A DNA stretch of 64,000 nt from an uncultured Spirochaetales bacterium (GTDB lineage: Bacteria > Spirochaetota > Spirochaetia > JAFGXN01). The DNA lies in contig CASEOG010000003.1 of NCBI GenBank assembly GCA_949289575.1, positions 62,001 to 126,000 on the forward strand. Direction: 5' to 3'. The notes under the pieces were generated by a model that ran no database searches, was not told where the DNA came from, and saw only the letters and a program-made list of their open reading frames with translations. This document shows positions 19,411-30,760 of this stretch, in pieces. The position numbers and the translations under genes were made by a program. Position 1 is the stretch's first letter. Each line of letters begins with the position of its first letter.

Positions 19411-22400
19411 TCAATTTTCGGACAAATCCTCGTCATCGGCAACTTCGGTCTCGAATTCCTCGAAGCGGTCAAATTCACTGTCCAAATCGTCGAAATCATC
19501 ATCGATATCGAGACGACCGTCCATAATATTCTTGACCGATTCGTCGAGATTCTTTAACGACTCGTCAACCAATTTGACATCACGATAAACACGGTTTCCG
19601 GTTCCCGCCGGGATCTTGTGTCCGATAATGATGTTCTCTTTCAAACCTCTCAGTTCGTCCGTGCTTCCGGCAATAGCCGCATTGGTCAGCACTTTCGTTG
19701 TTTCCTGGAAGGATGCGGCCGACAGGAAGCTGTCGATACTCAAAGCCGCACGGGTAATTCCCAACAGCAACGGCTTGGCTACGGCCGGCTGACCTCCCTT
19801 CTTGATAACGCGCTGATTCTCTTCGAAGAAGCGGAACTTATCGACCTGCTGTCCGTAAATAAAATTGGTATCCCCGACAGCGACAATTTCGACACGTCTC
19901 ATCATCTGACGGATAATAACACCGATGTGTTTATCATTAATATTGACACCCTGCAAACGATAGACGGCCTGGATTTCGTTCATCAGGAAGCGCTGAAGTT
20001 CGTTTTCTCCCAGAATTTCCAAAATATCGTGCGGTTCGATACTTCCGTCACACAGCTGCTCGCCGGCTTCGACCAGGTCTCCGTCGCGCACCAGCAGGTG
20101 TTTGTCCATCGGAATCTGATGTTTGTATTCTTTTCCGAAACGGTCGACAACAATCACGACACGCTTCTTTTTCACGCTCTCGCCGAATCGGACCGTACCG
20201 GTAATCCGCGAAAGAACGGCAGGATCTTTCAAAGAGCGCGCTTCGAACAATTCGCCGACACGGGGCAGACCGGAGGTGATATCCATCGTCTTTCCGCTCT
20301 CTTTCAGAATTTTGGCAAGGAAACGTCCCTTTTCCACCTTGTCGCCGTCCTGAACATTCAGGTAGGCGCCTCCCGGAAGGTAATATTCTCCGAGAATATT
20401 ACCGTCATCATCCGTAATCAGCAGCTTGGGTTCGACATCCTCGTAAATGTCGGTGATTTTATATTCGATATTGCCCGTATCGTCATTAATTTCTTCTTTT
20501 AATGTCGATCCCTGAACAATTCCTTCGAATTTGATCGTTCCCGCCTGCTCGGCAATAATCGGTTCCGAGAACGGGTCGAATGTCGCAATCGAATCACCGG
20601 CTTTGATAATATCGCCCTCTTTTGCAAGCAGCGTCGATCCCGTTCTGATCTCGATTTTCTGTTCCTGAGCCAACAGCATCAGAAGAGATCCGTCGATGTG
20701 TACATAGCCGTTTTCGGCAGCTGTCACCGTCTGTCCGTCTTCGTTGTAAATCGGCATACCGATTGTCACCTTCTGTCCTTCGCGAACCAGCAGCTCGGCA
20801 GTCGGTTTCAACGTAAACTGTGTAATAATTTTATGAACGCGCAGATTTCCTTTTCTGGCAAACAGGACCGATCCGTCGGCCGCTTCGACACGGGTTCCGT
20901 TAATCACACTGACAACAACCGGATATTTGAGACTGATACGGTTCTCTTCGCTGATCTTCGTTGCCGCACCTCCGATATGGAAGGTTCTCATCGTCAGCTG
21001 CGTTCCCGGCTGACCGATGGACTGTGCCGCGATAATACCGACCGCCTCACCGATATCGACCGTTTTATTATTGGCCAAATTCCGTCCGTAACACATCTTA
21101 CAGACGCCGTGTTTTGCCTCGCATGTCAAAACCATGCGGATCTTGACTTTCTCGATTCCGACCGCCTCAATGGTCGATGCAATCTCTTCCGTAATTTCCT
21201 TGTTGGCTTCGACGATAATCTCACCCGTAATCGGATGTCTGACATCCTCAATCGGGAAACGCCCGACAATTCTGTCTCTCAGCGACTCGACAATATCCTC
21301 GCCGTCTTTCAGAGCCGATGTTTCGACACCGTTAATCGTACCGCAGTCCTCTTCGTTAACGACCACATCCTGTGCGATATCGACAAGACGCCGCGTCAGA
21401 TATCCGGCCTCAGCCGTCTTCAGCGCCGTATCGGCCAAACCTTTACGGGCACCGTTTGTCGAAATGTAAAATTCGATAACCGAAAGTCCCTCCTTGAAGT
21501 TGGAACGGATCGGCAGGTCGATAATTTCTCCCGAAGGTTTGGCCATCAAACCGCGCATACCGGCCAACTGACGAATCTGAGTCCGGGAACCCCGCGCTCC
21601 GGAGTGAGCCATCATGAAGACCGGGTTGAATCCGTCATTCGTTTCGCTCAATGTTTTCATCAGCGTATTGGTCAAATCTTCGTTTGTCTTACTCCATTCC
21701 TCGACAACACGGTTATAACGCTCTTCCAGAGTAATATGTCCCTGGATATACTGCTGCTGAATTTTTTCGGTTTCACGGTTAGCCGTATCAATCATTTCCT
21801 TTTTTTCCCGAGGAATAATGATATCATCGATACTGATCGTTGCCCCGAAAATGGTCGCATATTTATATCCGGTATCCTTAATCGAATCGAGCATCTCGAT
21901 AGTCACCGCCGATCCGAATTTTTTGAATACATCGCCGATGAAGATCTTCAGTTCTTTATCACCGAGAGTCTTGTTGATGAAAGGAACTTCTTTCGGCATC
22001 GCCATGTTGAAGACAATCCGTCCGGGCGTTGTTTCGATCATTTCACCGTCGACCAGACATTTGATTTTGGCGTGATAGCTGATACAGTCGGTTTCGGCCG
22101 CCAGCACCACCTCGTCCTGATCATAGTAAACCTTGCCTTCTCCTTTCACTCCCGGTTTATCTTTTGTCAGATAATAAATTCCGAGAACCATATCCTGAGA
22201 CGGAAAAACAATCGGCGAACCGTTGGCCGGGTTCAGAAGGTTATTGGCCGACAGCATCAGCGTCCAGCATTCGATTTGCGCCGCCTGAGTTAAAGGCAGG
22301 TGCACCGCCATCTGGTCTCCGTCGAAGTCGGCGTTAAAGGCGTGACAGACAAGCGGATGCAGGCGAATCGCTTTTCCTTCCACCAAAACCGGCTCGAACG

Positions 22401-23667
22401 CCTGAATACCCAAGCGGTGAAGGGTCGGCGCACGGTTGAGCATCACCGGATGTTCTTTTACCACCTCGTCCAAAACCGCAAAGACTTCGGCATCTTCCTG
22501 CTCGACCAGCATTTTGGCTTTCTTGACATTGAAAACAACACCGCGGTCGACCAGCTTCTTAATCAGGAACGGCTTGTACAGTTCCAACGCCATTTTTGTC
22601 GGAATTCCGCACTGATGCAGCCGCAACGTCGGACCGACAACGATAACCGAACGACCCGAATAGTCGACACGTTTCCCCAAAAGGTTCTGGCGGAAACGAC
22701 CCTGTTTACCGCGAAGCATATCGGAAAGAGACTTTTTCGGACGACCGTTTGCCGCCGTCGTTTTTTTCTTCGAATTATCAAAAAGAGCGTCCACCGCTTC
22801 CTGAAGCATCCGTTTTTCGTTGCGGACAATAATATCCGGTGCATGGAGATCCAGCAGCTTCTGAAGACGTCCGTTACGGGTTATCACTTTGCGGTAAAGA
22901 TCATTCAGGTCGGATGTCGCGAAACGTCCGCCTTCCAGCTGCACCATCGGGCGCAAATCGGGCGGAATAACCGGAATCACATCGAGAATCATCCATTCCG
23001 GTTTGTTTCCCGAGTCACGGAAATTTTCAACAATTTCGATTCGCTTGACCAGGCGTTTTTCCGCCTTCGCTCCTTTCTGAATCATCTGGGCACGCAATTC
23101 GATAGCCAGCTTTTCGAGATCGAGCCCTTTTAACAGTGTCCGAATTGCCTCGGCTCCCATATCGGCCGTAAAATTCATTCCGTAGCGGGCCCGGCATTCG
23201 TTCATCTCGGCTTCCGTCAAAAGCTGAAGCTTTTTCAAATCGGTATCTCCGGGATCCGTAACAATGTACTTTTCGTAGGCCAAAACCGATCGCAGATCGT
23301 TGGAATTTAAATCCAACAGCAGAGCCATTCTCGACGGAGCCGTGCGGTAATACCAGATATGCGCCACGGGAGAAGCCAATTCGATATGCCCCATTCTTTC
23401 ACGGCGCACTTTAAAATGTGTAACCTCGACACCGCAGCGGTCGCAGACTACCCCTTTATAACGAATCGATTTAAATTTTCCGCAGTAACATTCCCACTCT
23501 TTCGTCGTTCCGAAAATCTTTTCGCAAAAAAGACCGTCGCGTTCCGGTCTGAGTGTCCGGTAATTGATCGTTTCCGATTTCTTGACTTCGCCGCAAGACC
23601 AAGCCCGAATCTTTTCCGGAGAAGCCAAAATGATTTTCATTTTATCAAAATCCTGCATATCTTCCAT
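19411..23667 (-). CDS. rpoC: DNA-directed RNA polymerase subunit beta'
   Basis: Catalytic subunit, 1418 residues. The active-site motif [14 protein letters not shown] is present; the N-terminal zinc site is seen as CYCGKFKS...CDRCG and the second zinc site as [13 protein letters not shown]. Bridge/trigger regions follow ([20 protein letters not shown]). The C-terminus ends in a very acidic run ([16 protein letters not shown] and on), an addition to the core. Gap of 14 bases to rpoB. Confidence 0.98.
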   Translation of the reverse strand: MEDMQDFDKMKIILASPEKIRAWSCGEVKKSETINYRTLRPERDGLFCEKIFGTTKEWECYCGKFKSIRYKGVVCDRCGVEVTHFKVRRERMGHIELASPVAHIWYYRTAPSRMALLLDLNSNDLRSVLAYEKYIVTDPGDTDLKKLQLLTEAEMNECRARYGMNFTADMGAEAIRTLLKGLDLEKLAIELRAQMIQKGAKAEKRLVKRIEIVENFRDSGNKPEWMILDVIPVIPPDLRPMVQLEGGRFATSDLNDLYRKVITRNGRLQKLLDLHAPDIIVRNEKRMLQEAVDALFDNSKKKTTAANGRPKKSLSDMLRGKQGRFRQNLLGKRVDYSGRSVIVVGPTLRLHQCGIPTKMALELYKPFLIKKLVDRGVVFNVKKAKMLVEQEDAEVFAVLDEVVKEHPVMLNRAPTLHRLGIQAFEPVLVEGKAIRLHPLVCHAFNADFDGDQMAVHLPLTQAAQIECWTLMLSANNLLNPANGSPIVFPSQDMVLGIYYLTKDKPGVKGEGKVYYDQDEVVLAAETDCISYHAKIKCLVDGEMIETTPGRIVFNMAMPKEVPFINKTLGDKELKIFIGDVFKKFGSAVTIEMLDSIKDTGYKYATIFGATISIDDIIIPREKKEMIDTANRETEKIQQQYIQGHITLEERYNRVVEEWSKTNEDLTNTLMKTLSETNDGFNPVFMMAHSGARGSRTQIRQLAGMRGLMAKPSGEIIDLPIRSNFKEGLSVIEFYISTNGARKGLADTALKTAEAGYLTRRLVDIAQDVVVNEEDCGTINGVETSALKDGEDIVESLRDRIVGRFPIEDVRHPITGEIIVEANKEITEEIASTIEAVGIEKVKIRMVLTCEAKHGVCKMCYGRNLANNKTVDIGEAVGIIAAQSIGQPGTQLTMRTFHIGGAATKISEENRISLKYPVVVSVINGTRVEAADGSVLFARKGNLRVHKIITQFTLKPTAELLVREGQKVTIGMPIYNEDGQTVTAAENGYVHIDGSLLMLLAQEQKIEIRTGSTLLAKEGDIIKAGDSIATFDPFSEPIIAEQAGTIKFEGIVQGSTLKEEINDDTGNIEYKITDIYEDVEPKLLITDDDGNILGEYYLPGGAYLNVQDGDKVEKGRFLAKILKESGKTMDITSGLPRVGELFEARSLKDPAVLSRITGTVRFGESVKKKRVVIVVDRFGKEYKHQIPMDKHLLVRDGDLVEAGEQLCDGSIEPHDILEILGENELQRFLMNEIQAVYRLQGVNINDKHIGVIIRQMMRRVEIVAVGDTNFIYGQQVDKFRFFEENQRVIKKGGQPAVAKPLLLGITRAALSIDSFLSAASFQETTKVLTNAAIAGSTDELRGLKENIIIGHKIPAGTGNRVYRDVKLVDESLKNLDESVKNIMDGRLDIDDDFDDLDSEFDRFEEFETEVADDEDLSEN

Positions 23668-23681
23668 CGATTTTTTCCTTA

Positions 23682-26600
23682 TTAAAACAGGGTTGACTGT
23701 CGATTAATCAGTTCTTCGTCACGTTCCGTGAGAGGGACCAGCTTCCCGTCCGCATCGTAAATCATGATATCAAGCGCCAATCCGCGCAGCTCCTGCACCA
23801 AAACATTAAACGATTCGGGAGTATCGGCCGTCGAGTTCGGTTCTCCCTTGACAATCGCTTCGTAAATTTTGGTACGTCCGTTCATGTCGTCGGACTTGAT
23901 CGTCATCAGCTCCTGCAATGTATTCGAAGCTCCGTACGCTTCCAAAGCCCAGACTTCCATCTCTCCCAACCGCTGACCGCCGAACTGAGCCTTTCCGCCC
24001 AACGGCTGCTGCGTTACCAGCGAATAAGGACCGGTACTCCGTGCATGCATTTTGTCATCGACCAGGTGGTTCAGCTTAATCATATACATGACACCGACAA
24101 AAACATCATTTTTAAACGGTTCTCCGGTTTTTCCGTCATACAGGGTGATTTTGGAACTTTCGGGCAATCCGGCTTCCTTCAGTTTGGCCCGAATCTGCTC
24201 ATCGGACGCCGACTGGAAAACAGGAGTCGAATACCACTCTTTCAGTTTGAGACCGGCCCAGCCGAGCTCGGTTTCCAGCAGCTGACCGAGGTTCATACGG
24301 GACGGAACACCCAGCGGGTTCAGACAGACATCCAGCGGCGTTCCGTCGGCCATGTACGGCATTTCTTCGACAGGCAAAACACGGGAGACAACACCTTTGT
24401 TTCCGTGACGTCCGGCCATCTTGTCACCTTCACGCAATTTCCGTTTAACGGCCACCAGAACCTTGACCACCTCGTTGACACCGGGACTCAATTCGTCGCC
24501 GTTGTTTTTGCTCAACCGCTGAACATCGACAACAATTCCCTGCGATCCGTGAGGCACCCGCAAAGAGGTATCTCTTTTCTCTTTGGCTTTTTCGCCGAAA
24601 ATCGCATTCATCAGCTTCGATTCCGGCGTCGACTCACCGTCGGCTTTCGGACTGACCTTACCCACCAGAATATCGCCGGACTGAACTTTTGCTCCGATAC
24701 GGATGATTCCTTCCGCATCCAGATTCTGAAGCGCTTTATCTCCGACATTGGGAATATCGCGGGTAATCAGCTCGGGCCCCAGTTTCGTTTCACGCACTTC
24801 CATCGGGAATTCTTTGATGTGAATCGAAGTAAAAACATCGTCCTGAACAATCCGCTCGCTGATCAAAATCGCGTCCTCGTAGTTGTATCCGTTCCACGGA
24901 ACAAATCCGACCAGCACATTGCGACCCAGCGCCAGTTCCCCGTCATCGGTTGCCGGACCGTCCGCCAAAACAGACCCTTTGACAACCTTTTCCCCGACTG
25001 TCACAACCGGTCTCTGATTGAAACAGGTATCCTGGTTTGTCCGTGTATATTTCTGCAAAGGATAAACCAGATTGGCTCCGCCCTCTTTCGGCTTCACTTC
25101 GACCCGGTCTGCGGATGCATAAACCACTTCACCTTCGACTTTCGATTTCAGCAGAACGCCCGAATCGAAAGCTGTTTTTCTCTCCATTCCGGTACCGACA
25201 ATCGGCGTTTCGGGAAACAGAAGAGGAACGGCCTGCCGCTGCATGTTCGATCCCATCAGAGCGCGGTTTGCATCGTCATGCTCCAGGAACGGAATCAGCG
25301 ATGTCGCAACCGAAATGACCTGTTTCGGCGAAACGTCCATAAACTGAATTTCGCGGGGTTCCTTCGAAACATAATCACCTTGCTTCCGGCAGGAAACAAA
25401 TTTCTCGACAAACGATCCGTCGGGATTCAGCTTTGCGTTGGCCTGAGCGACAACATATTTATCCTCATCCATTGCGGAAAGATATTCGATCTCATCGGTT
25501 GCCTTTCCGTCGACGACCTTCCGGTACGGTGTTTCCAGAAAACCGTAATCATTCACTTTCGTGTAGTTCGACAAAGAAACAATCAGACCGATGTTCGGAC
25601 CTTCCGGCGTTTCAATCGGACACATACGTCCGTAATGGGTGTAGTGAACGTCGCGGACTTCGAATCCGGCTCTGTCGCGGGTCAAACCGCCCGGTCCCAA
25701 AGCATTTAAACGCCGTTTATGAGTCAGCTCCGACAGCGGGTTGACCTGATCCATGAACTGCGACAGCTGGCTCGAACCGAAAAATTCGTTCAAAGCCGCC
25801 ATAACAGGTTTGGTCGACAGAATGTCCTGAGGTTTGATGGTATCGGTCTGATCTTTGGAAGACATTTTTTCCCGCACATGACGTTCGACTTTGACAAAAG
25901 CGGTTTTCAGCGCGTTTGTCAGCAATTCTCCGACACTGCGGATTCGTCTGTTCCCCAAATGATCGATATCGTCGACGGAAGCATCTCTCTCGAAAACGCG
26001 AATGAGATATTTCATGGTCGCGACAACATCATCTTTTGTCAGACACGCCTCATTAATAGGAAAATCGAAATCGAATTTTTTATTCAGCTTATAGCGTCCG
26101 ACTTTTCCCAAATCGTAGCGGCGTTTCGAGAAAAACATATCGGACAAATCTTTTTCCGCATTCTCGAATGTAATCGGTTCGCCCGGCATTAAAACATTGT
26201 AGACGGTCGTCAAAGCTTCATTCTTTGTCATCTCATCAAATTCGCCGTCTTTTGCCGTGTATTTAACCGATTCTTTTTCAAAACAGTTGATAACGATTTT
26301 CGAATTCAGAGATCCGGGAGCTTCGAAATCGATTAAGGAAATTTCCTTAACCCCGAATTCGATCAATTCCGATATATCGTGTTCGTGAATTTTATCGCCG
26401 GCTCTGAACAGCTTAACCTCTTCCCCGTCCTTCTCGCAAACAACCGCATCGGCCAACACGCGGTCAATCAAAGCAGCGTTTTTTTCGTGATCTCCGTAAA
26501 CCTTGACCGTTTCCGTTTTGTAGAAGGCATCGATAATCTTCTTGCGGGAATCGTAACCGATTGCCCTGAGAAAAATCGTTCCCAAAATCTTTTTCTTGCG

Positions 26601-27176
26601 GTCGATTTTCGCATAAATCAGATTTTTCTTCGCATCGATTTCGAATTCCAGCCAGGAACCGCGGTAAGGAATAATCCGCGAAGAATAAATTCCGCCTTCG
26701 TAATTAAAAATGACACCGGGAGATCGGTGAATCTGACTGACAACAACGCGTTCGGCACCGTTAATAATAAACGTACCGCGATCTGTCATCAGCGGAATAT
26801 CGCCCATATAAATTTCTTTTCTGCGAATTTCTCCCGTTTCCAAAAATGCAATATCGATAGTGGCCCGAATCGGAATCTGATAAGTCTGCCCCTTGACTTT
26901 GCACTCGTTTTCCGTGAATTTTATATTCTGTTCGTCAAAACGGTAAGAGACATAGCGCATTTCGATATCTCCGTTCTGACTTTTAATGGGGAATGTGCTC
27001 TGAAAGACATCTTCCAACCCCTGCCGTTCCGGCTTTTTTCCCGCCGCAATGACATCTCTCTGCAAAAACTCTTCATATGATTTCAACTGGATATCGATAA
27101 GATTCGGAAGTTCCATGACATCTTTGAAATCTTCACCAATATAAGTTCGCTTAACCGGTGCCTTTCCCTTTGCCAT
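23682..27176 (-). CDS. rpoB: DNA-directed RNA polymerase subunit beta
   Basis: Catalytic subunit, 1164 residues. The rifampicin cluster reads [20 protein letters not shown] then [11 protein letters not shown]: Asn491 replaces the Ser of E. coli position 531. From family knowledge this Asn gives spirochaetes natural rifampicin resistance. Other conserved blocks: [30 protein letters not shown] and [35 protein letters not shown] is the start. A terminator-like hairpin and a long leader stem-loop separate it from rplL. Confidence 0.98.
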   Translation of the reverse strand: MAKGKAPVKRTYIGEDFKDVMELPNLIDIQLKSYEEFLQRDVIAAGKKPERQGLEDVFQSTFPIKSQNGDIEMRYVSYRFDEQNIKFTENECKVKGQTYQIPIRATIDIAFLETGEIRRKEIYMGDIPLMTDRGTFIINGAERVVVSQIHRSPGVIFNYEGGIYSSRIIPYRGSWLEFEIDAKKNLIYAKIDRKKKILGTIFLRAIGYDSRKKIIDAFYKTETVKVYGDHEKNAALIDRVLADAVVCEKDGEEVKLFRAGDKIHEHDISELIEFGVKEISLIDFEAPGSLNSKIVINCFEKESVKYTAKDGEFDEMTKNEALTTVYNVLMPGEPITFENAEKDLSDMFFSKRRYDLGKVGRYKLNKKFDFDFPINEACLTKDDVVATMKYLIRVFERDASVDDIDHLGNRRIRSVGELLTNALKTAFVKVERHVREKMSSKDQTDTIKPQDILSTKPVMAALNEFFGSSQLSQFMDQVNPLSELTHKRRLNALGPGGLTRDRAGFEVRDVHYTHYGRMCPIETPEGPNIGLIVSLSNYTKVNDYGFLETPYRKVVDGKATDEIEYLSAMDEDKYVVAQANAKLNPDGSFVEKFVSCRKQGDYVSKEPREIQFMDVSPKQVISVATSLIPFLEHDDANRALMGSNMQRQAVPLLFPETPIVGTGMERKTAFDSGVLLKSKVEGEVVYASADRVEVKPKEGGANLVYPLQKYTRTNQDTCFNQRPVVTVGEKVVKGSVLADGPATDDGELALGRNVLVGFVPWNGYNYEDAILISERIVQDDVFTSIHIKEFPMEVRETKLGPELITRDIPNVGDKALQNLDAEGIIRIGAKVQSGDILVGKVSPKADGESTPESKLMNAIFGEKAKEKRDTSLRVPHGSQGIVVDVQRLSKNNGDELSPGVNEVVKVLVAVKRKLREGDKMAGRHGNKGVVSRVLPVEEMPYMADGTPLDVCLNPLGVPSRMNLGQLLETELGWAGLKLKEWYSTPVFQSASDEQIRAKLKEAGLPESSKITLYDGKTGEPFKNDVFVGVMYMIKLNHLVDDKMHARSTGPYSLVTQQPLGGKAQFGGQRLGEMEVWALEAYGASNTLQELMTIKSDDMNGRTKIYEAIVKGEPNSTADTPESFNVLVQELRGLALDIMIYDADGKLVPLTERDEELINRQSTLF

Positions 27177-27199
27177 TTTTTACCGCCCCCTTATATACA

Positions 27200-27259
27200 C
27201 AGACAGTCTATCTCCGCCGAACCGGGAGATAAACTGATATATTCAAATTTAACTGTCTG
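27200..27259 (-). other. Long stem-loop in rpoB leader
   Basis: Outer arms CAGACAGT (27252-27259, minus reading) and ACTGTCTG (27200-27207) are exact complements; inside them TATCTCC and GGAGATA (27225-27231 with 27209-27215) form a second stem. The pair lies between the rplL terminator and rpoB. It could be a processing site, comparable in place to the RNase III site of E. coli rplL-rpoB. Confidence 0.5.
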
Positions 27260-27286
27260 ATAAAAAGATTTTTTCAATTTTGTGTC

Positions 27287-27327
27287 CGAAAAAACAGAAA
27301 TTCTTCCGCCCGGAAGGGCGGAAGAAT
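27287..27327 (-). terminator. Terminator/attenuator after rplL
   Basis: Perfect 12-bp stem ATTCTTCCGCCC / GGGCGGAAGAAT (27316-27327 with 27300-27311) with a four-base loop, followed on the minus strand by TTTCTGTTTTTT. It would set the ratio of stalk proteins to RNA polymerase by partial termination. Confidence 0.85.
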
Positions 27328-27332
27328 GAAAA

Positions 27333-27716
27333 TTATTTAACCTCGACTTTGGCACCGGCTTCTTCGAGTTTCGCTTTAAGAGCGGCAGCATCTTCTTTGG
27401 ATATGCCTTCTTTAACAGCTTTTCCGCCGGCTTCGACAAGGTCTTTTGCCTCTTTGAGGCCCAATCCGCTGACTTCACGGACGACTTTAATGACATTGAT
27501 TTTTTTCGCTTCATCGAAAGAAACCAGAATGACATCAAATTCGCTTTTTTCTTCGGCAGCAGCGGCAGCAGCACCGGGTGCGGCACCACCGGCAACAACA
27601 GCTACGGGAGCAGCGGCAGTTACACCGAATTTTTCTTCCATGGCTTTGATCAAATCAGCCACTTCCAAAACCGTCATGTTAGCGATTGCTTCTAAAATTT
27701 CTTCTTGTGTAGCCAT
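27333..27716 (-). CDS. rplL: 50S ribosomal protein L7/L12
   Basis: Stalk protein recruiting translation GTPases. N-terminal dimer domain ([20 protein letters not shown]), Ala/Gly hinge ([20 protein letters not shown]), and C-terminal domain [20 protein letters not shown]. 127 residues. Confidence 0.98.
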   Translation of the reverse strand: MATQEEILEAIANMTVLEVADLIKAMEEKFGVTAAAPVAVVAGGAAPGAAAAAAEEKSEFDVILVSFDEAKKINVIKVVREVSGLGLKEAKDLVEAGGKAVKEGISKEDAAALKAKLEEAGAKVEVK

Positions 27717-27805
27717 ATTCTCTTCCTCCTGTTATTAAGATATTTTTACAGCGATAGCATGGTACAAATTGAAGACTAACGCTGCAGTTTCCGTTATAAG
27801 GCGGC

Positions 27806-28312
27806 TTATTCCTCTCCCGCCAGTTTCTTTCTGTACGCCTCGAGTACGTAAACAACATACTGTACGGGCGCTTTCATGGTTCCCATCAACGACGCAATCA
27901 GCTCGTTCTTTGTCGGGAGCTTCGAGTAGGCTTCCATCTTTGCCGGGTCGAAAATCTCTCCGTCAATGATTCCGCCTTTCACTTCCAGCGGCATCGTTTT
28001 GGCCATTTCGAAAAGCACCTTGACGGCAGGCATTGTCTCTCCGTCAACATAACAAATTGCGGTCGGTCCTTTTAAAAGATCGTCGACTTCCGGAGTTTCC
28101 AGCGATTTCAGGGCAATTCTGGCAAAATTGTTTTTCACAACGCGGAAAACAGCCTGATTGGCCCGCAACTGTTTCCGAAGCTCGGTTATCTGCTCGACAG
28201 ACATCCCGCGGTAATCGGAAAAAATAAAATCACTGTGTCCTTTCAGTTCCTCTGTCAGGGAAGCAACGGATTCTTTTTTATATTCCTGAATTTTCACTTC
28301 GCGCTCTGCCAT
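27806..28312 (-). CDS. rplJ: 50S ribosomal protein L10
   Basis: Stalk base protein that carries L7/L12 dimers. HSDFIFSDYRGMSVEQITEL and VVKNNFARIALK are typical. 168 residues. The 89-base spacer to rplL holds only the rplL ribosome binding site. Confidence 0.97.
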   Translation of the reverse strand: MAEREVKIQEYKKESVASLTEELKGHSDFIFSDYRGMSVEQITELRKQLRANQAVFRVVKNNFARIALKSLETPEVDDLLKGPTAICYVDGETMPAVKVLFEMAKTMPLEVKGGIIDGEIFDPAKMEAYSKLPTKNELIASLMGTMKAPVQYVVYVLEAYRKKLAGEE

Positions 28313-28323
28313 TTCCTCTCTCC

Positions 28324-29004
28324 TTACATTCTGTCATTGAAGTCGACTTTGACTCCGGGACCCATTGTCGACGAAACGGCAACACTTTTTACAAAATCGC
28401 CCTTCACATCGGACGGCCGTTTTTTCTTGATTTCTCCCATAACCAGACGGACATTCTCCGCAACCTGTTCGGGATTCATCGAAACTTTTCCGACAGACAG
28501 GTGAACGACACCCGTTTTGTCATTCCGGAACTCGACACGACCCTGCTTCAGCTCTTTAATGGCTCCGGCAACATCCATTGTGACGGTTCCCGTTTTCGGG
28601 TTCGGCATAATACCGCGTCGTCCCAACACGGGTCCCAACCGACCGACATCTTTCATCATATCGGGGGTCGCCACAACAATATCGAAATCAAGCCAGCCGC
28701 CCTGAATCTTCTGCACCAAATCGATGTCTCCGACATAAGCCGCCCCGGCCTGCTGAGCCTCGGTTGCTTTTTCGCCTTTCGCAATAACGAGAATCCGTTT
28801 TTCGGCCGCAAACTGATTCGGCAAAACCACGGTATCGCGAACCGACTGACCTTTTTTCAGGTTAAGTTTGACGGACAGCTCGACCGTTTCGTCAAATTTC
28901 GCGTAAGCCAGATCTTTCACCAGTTTGACAGCTTCGCCCAATTCATAGCGTTTCTGCTTATCGTATTTGGCCGCCGCCGCTTTGTATTGTTTTCCTCTGC
29001 GCAT
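28324..29004 (-). CDS. rplA: 50S ribosomal protein L1
   Basis: Mobile L1-stalk protein that helps release E-site t[40 protein letters not shown] and MGPGVKVDF are diagnostic. 226 residues. Confidence 0.98.
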   Translation of the reverse strand: MRRGKQYKAAAAKYDKQKRYELGEAVKLVKDLAYAKFDETVELSVKLNLKKGQSVRDTVVLPNQFAAEKRILVIAKGEKATEAQQAGAAYVGDIDLVQKIQGGWLDFDIVVATPDMMKDVGRLGPVLGRRGIMPNPKTGTVTMDVAGAIKELKQGRVEFRNDKTGVVHLSVGKVSMNPEQVAENVRLVMGEIKKKRPSDVKGDFVKSVAVSSTMGPGVKVDFNDRM

Positions 29005-29005
29005 A

Positions 29006-29437
29006 TTAATCCTCCACCTCTACGCCCATGCTGCGGCATGTTCCGGCGATAATCTTCATGGCGGCATCAATATCGTTGGCATTGATATCCGGCATTTTCA
29101 GCTCTGCCAGTTCTTTCAGTTTTGCACGGGAAATCTTTCCGACTTTCTCTTTTTTGGAATTCGCACTGGCCGTTGTCAGCCCGAGCGCTTTCTTAATCAG
29201 AACAGCCGCCGGCGGTGTTTTCGTAATAAACGTAAACGACTTATCGGCATACGCGGTGATAACAACCGGAATAATCAAACCCGGTTCCATGTTTTTTGTT
29301 TTGTCATTGAACTGCTGACAAAATTGAGGGGCAGACACCCCGTGAGGACCCAGCGCGGGACCAACCGGAGGCGCCGGTGTGGCTTTCCCTGCGGGAACTT
29401 GCAGCTTAATCACTGCCGTGACTTTTTTCGTAGCCAT
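29006..29437 (-). CDS. rplK: 50S ribosomal protein L11
   Basis: GTPase-centre protein. [20 protein letters not shown] and [16 protein letters not shown] form the family N-terminus. 143 residues. One base separates its stop from the rplA start region. Confidence 0.98.
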   Translation of the reverse strand: MATKKVTAVIKLQVPAGKATPAPPVGPALGPHGVSAPQFCQQFNDKTKNMEPGLIIPVVITAYADKSFTFITKTPPAAVLIKKALGLTTASANSKKEKVGKISRAKLKELAELKMPDINANDIDAAMKIIAGTCRSMGVEVED

Positions 29438-29497
29438 ATTCTATACTCCTTATGGTACAAGCGTCCGAAACGGACTCCCATTTCCACCAAAACGCGA

Positions 29498-30058
29498 TCA
29501 GATCTTTTCGACCTGAGTAAAATCAACTTCGACCGGCGTTGAACGACCGAAAATACCGACGGAAACCCGCAGGCGGCCTTTTTCCTGATTGACTTCCGTA
29601 ATTTTTCCCGAAAAAGTATCGAAAGGACCGGCGATAATTTTCACCTGCTCGCCTTCTGCAAAATCCTGCTTCAGTCTGACCGACTTGTCCGCTTTTATAT
29701 CTCCCGTTTTCTGCAAAACGGTTCTGGCTTCTTCCGCGGGAATCGCATTGGGCTTCTGACCGCGAACCGTCGTCCCCAAAAACCCCATAACACCGTTAAT
29801 CCGGCGGATCTTGGAAACAACCGATTTCCATGTCAAATCGGACAAATCCATTTCGACAAGCATATATCCCGGTAAAAACTTTCGGTTAACGGTCCGTTTT
29901 TTTCCGTTTCGGATTTCGACAACCTCTTCCAACGGAATTTTTACATCAAAAACGGATTCTGCCAGTTCGGAATCTTCTTCAATCAGTTTTTTAAGGGCGT
30001 ATTCAACTTTGGCTTCATATCCGGAAAGAGCGTGAAGCACATACCAGCCGCGCGCCAT
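29498..30058 (-). CDS. nusG: Transcription antitermination protein NusG
   Basis: Elongation factor linking RNA polymerase, Rho and the ribosome. NGN domain (GWYVLHALSGYEAKVEYAL, LPGYMLVEM) and C-terminal KOW domain (EGEQVKIIAGPFDTFSGKI). The start is MARGWYVL at 30058, two bases after secE; the longer frame to 30211 runs through secE and is not real. 186 residues. Confidence 0.98.
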   Translation of the reverse strand: MARGWYVLHALSGYEAKVEYALKKLIEEDSELAESVFDVKIPLEEVVEIRNGKKRTVNRKFLPGYMLVEMDLSDLTWKSVVSKIRRINGVMGFLGTTVRGQKPNAIPAEEARTVLQKTGDIKADKSVRLKQDFAEGEQVKIIAGPFDTFSGKITEVNQEKGRLRVSVGIFGRSTPVEVDFTQVEKI

Positions 30059-30060
30059 TT

Positions 30061-30267
30061 TTACATTCCCCCCGTCAGCCACTTGCCGGCGAGAACATCG
30101 GCAACCAGTTTCGAAGAGAGAAAGTCGATACAAAAGAGAAAAACGGCAACAACCGCAATCGAAATAATAACGATTTTGGTATTTTCCATCACCGACTCGC
30201 GTGTCGGCCACACGACTTTCTTCAACTCACTGTAGCATTCTTTAAAGAAATTGATGATTTTTTTCAT
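30061..30267 (-). CDS. secE: Protein translocase subunit SecE
   Basis: Short single-pass Sec subunit, 68 residues: amphipathic FFKECYSELKKVVWPTRESV followed by one membrane helix (KIVIISIAVVAVFLFCIDF). Directly before nusG, the usual order. Confidence 0.97.
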   Translation of the reverse strand: MKKIINFFKECYSELKKVVWPTRESVMENTKIVIISIAVVAVFLFCIDFLSSKLVADVLAGKWLTGGM

Positions 30268-30290
30268 AAAAACCTCTTTCCTTTATAATA

Positions 30291-30362
30291 CAGGTCAGGA
30301 AGGAATCGAACCCTCATCCACGGTTTTGGAGACCGTTGTACTGGCCGTTGTACTACTGACCT
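30291..30362 (-). tRNA. tRNA-Trp (CCA)
   Basis: Full cloverleaf on the minus strand: acceptor AGGTCAG / CTGACCT, D stem GTAC/GTAC, anticodon loop CTCCAAA giving anticodon CCA, T loop TTCGATT. The 3' CCA is not encoded. It lies between rpmG and secE. Confidence 0.95.
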
Positions 30363-30368
30363 AAAGGA

Positions 30369-30545
30369 TTATTTTATCTTTGTTTCCTTGTGAAGAGTAT
30401 GCTTCCGGTCAAATTTGCAGTATTTGCTGAATTCAAATTTGCCTGTCGTGTTCTTCCGGTTTTTCTGAGTTGTATAATTGCGGCGGCCGCACTCTTCACA
30501 CTTCAAAGCGACCAGCTCAACATTTCCCTTTTTCTTCTTTGCCAT
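30369..30545 (-). CDS. rpmG: 50S ribosomal protein L33
   Basis: 58-residue large-subunit protein starting at [15 protein letters not shown]. It keeps the first zinc pair CEEC but the second reads CKFD where C+ forms have CxxC, so three of the four Cys ligands remain. It precedes tRNA-Trp and secE. Confidence 0.96.
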   Translation of the reverse strand: MAKKKKGNVELVALKCEECGRRNYTTQKNRKNTTGKFEFSKYCKFDRKHTLHKETKIK

Positions 30546-30588
30546 AACCATTCTCCTGAAAATCTTACGATTTATTCGTTATTGAAGA

Positions 30589-30661
30589 AGCCCCCGATCG
30601 GACTTGAACCGATGACCCCAACCTTACCATGGTTGTACTCTACCGACTGAGCTACAAGGGC
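30589..30661 (-). tRNA. tRNA-Thr (GGT)
   Basis: Cloverleaf on the minus strand: acceptor GCCCTTG paired with CGGGGGC (two G-T pairs), anticodon stem CAACC/GGTTG around loop ATGGTAA, anticodon GGT. It is the first gene after the promoter at 30686-30714. Confidence 0.95.
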
Positions 30662-30685
30662 ATTTTACTGATAATACAGTGACTA

Positions 30686-30714
30686 ACTATATAAATTTGC
30701 ACGGAAAATGTCAA
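30686..30714 (-). promoter_or_regulatory. Promoter for the tRNA-Thr to rpoBC operon
   Basis: TTGACA (30709-30714), 17 bases, TATAGT (30686-30691) on the minus strand, 24 bases before the tRNA-Thr 5' end. It is the most upstream promoter seen for the whole supercluster. Confidence 0.8.
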
Positions 30715-30760
30715 CGGATTTTCCGCCTGTTTGCAATATTTTTAAAAAAAAGAGAACCTG

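Noticed and set aside
20698-22293. A 531-codon open frame on the plus strand opposite rpoC, and similar long frames opposite rpoB (24045-25709) and the flavoprotein gene (56946-58274)
   Set aside because: They lie wholly inside certain genes on the other strand, show no family motif and follow from codon bias of the real gene.
29498-30211. An extended start for nusG 51 codons upstream
   Set aside because: The added part runs through secE in another frame and has no NusG similarity; MARGWYVL is the family N-terminus.
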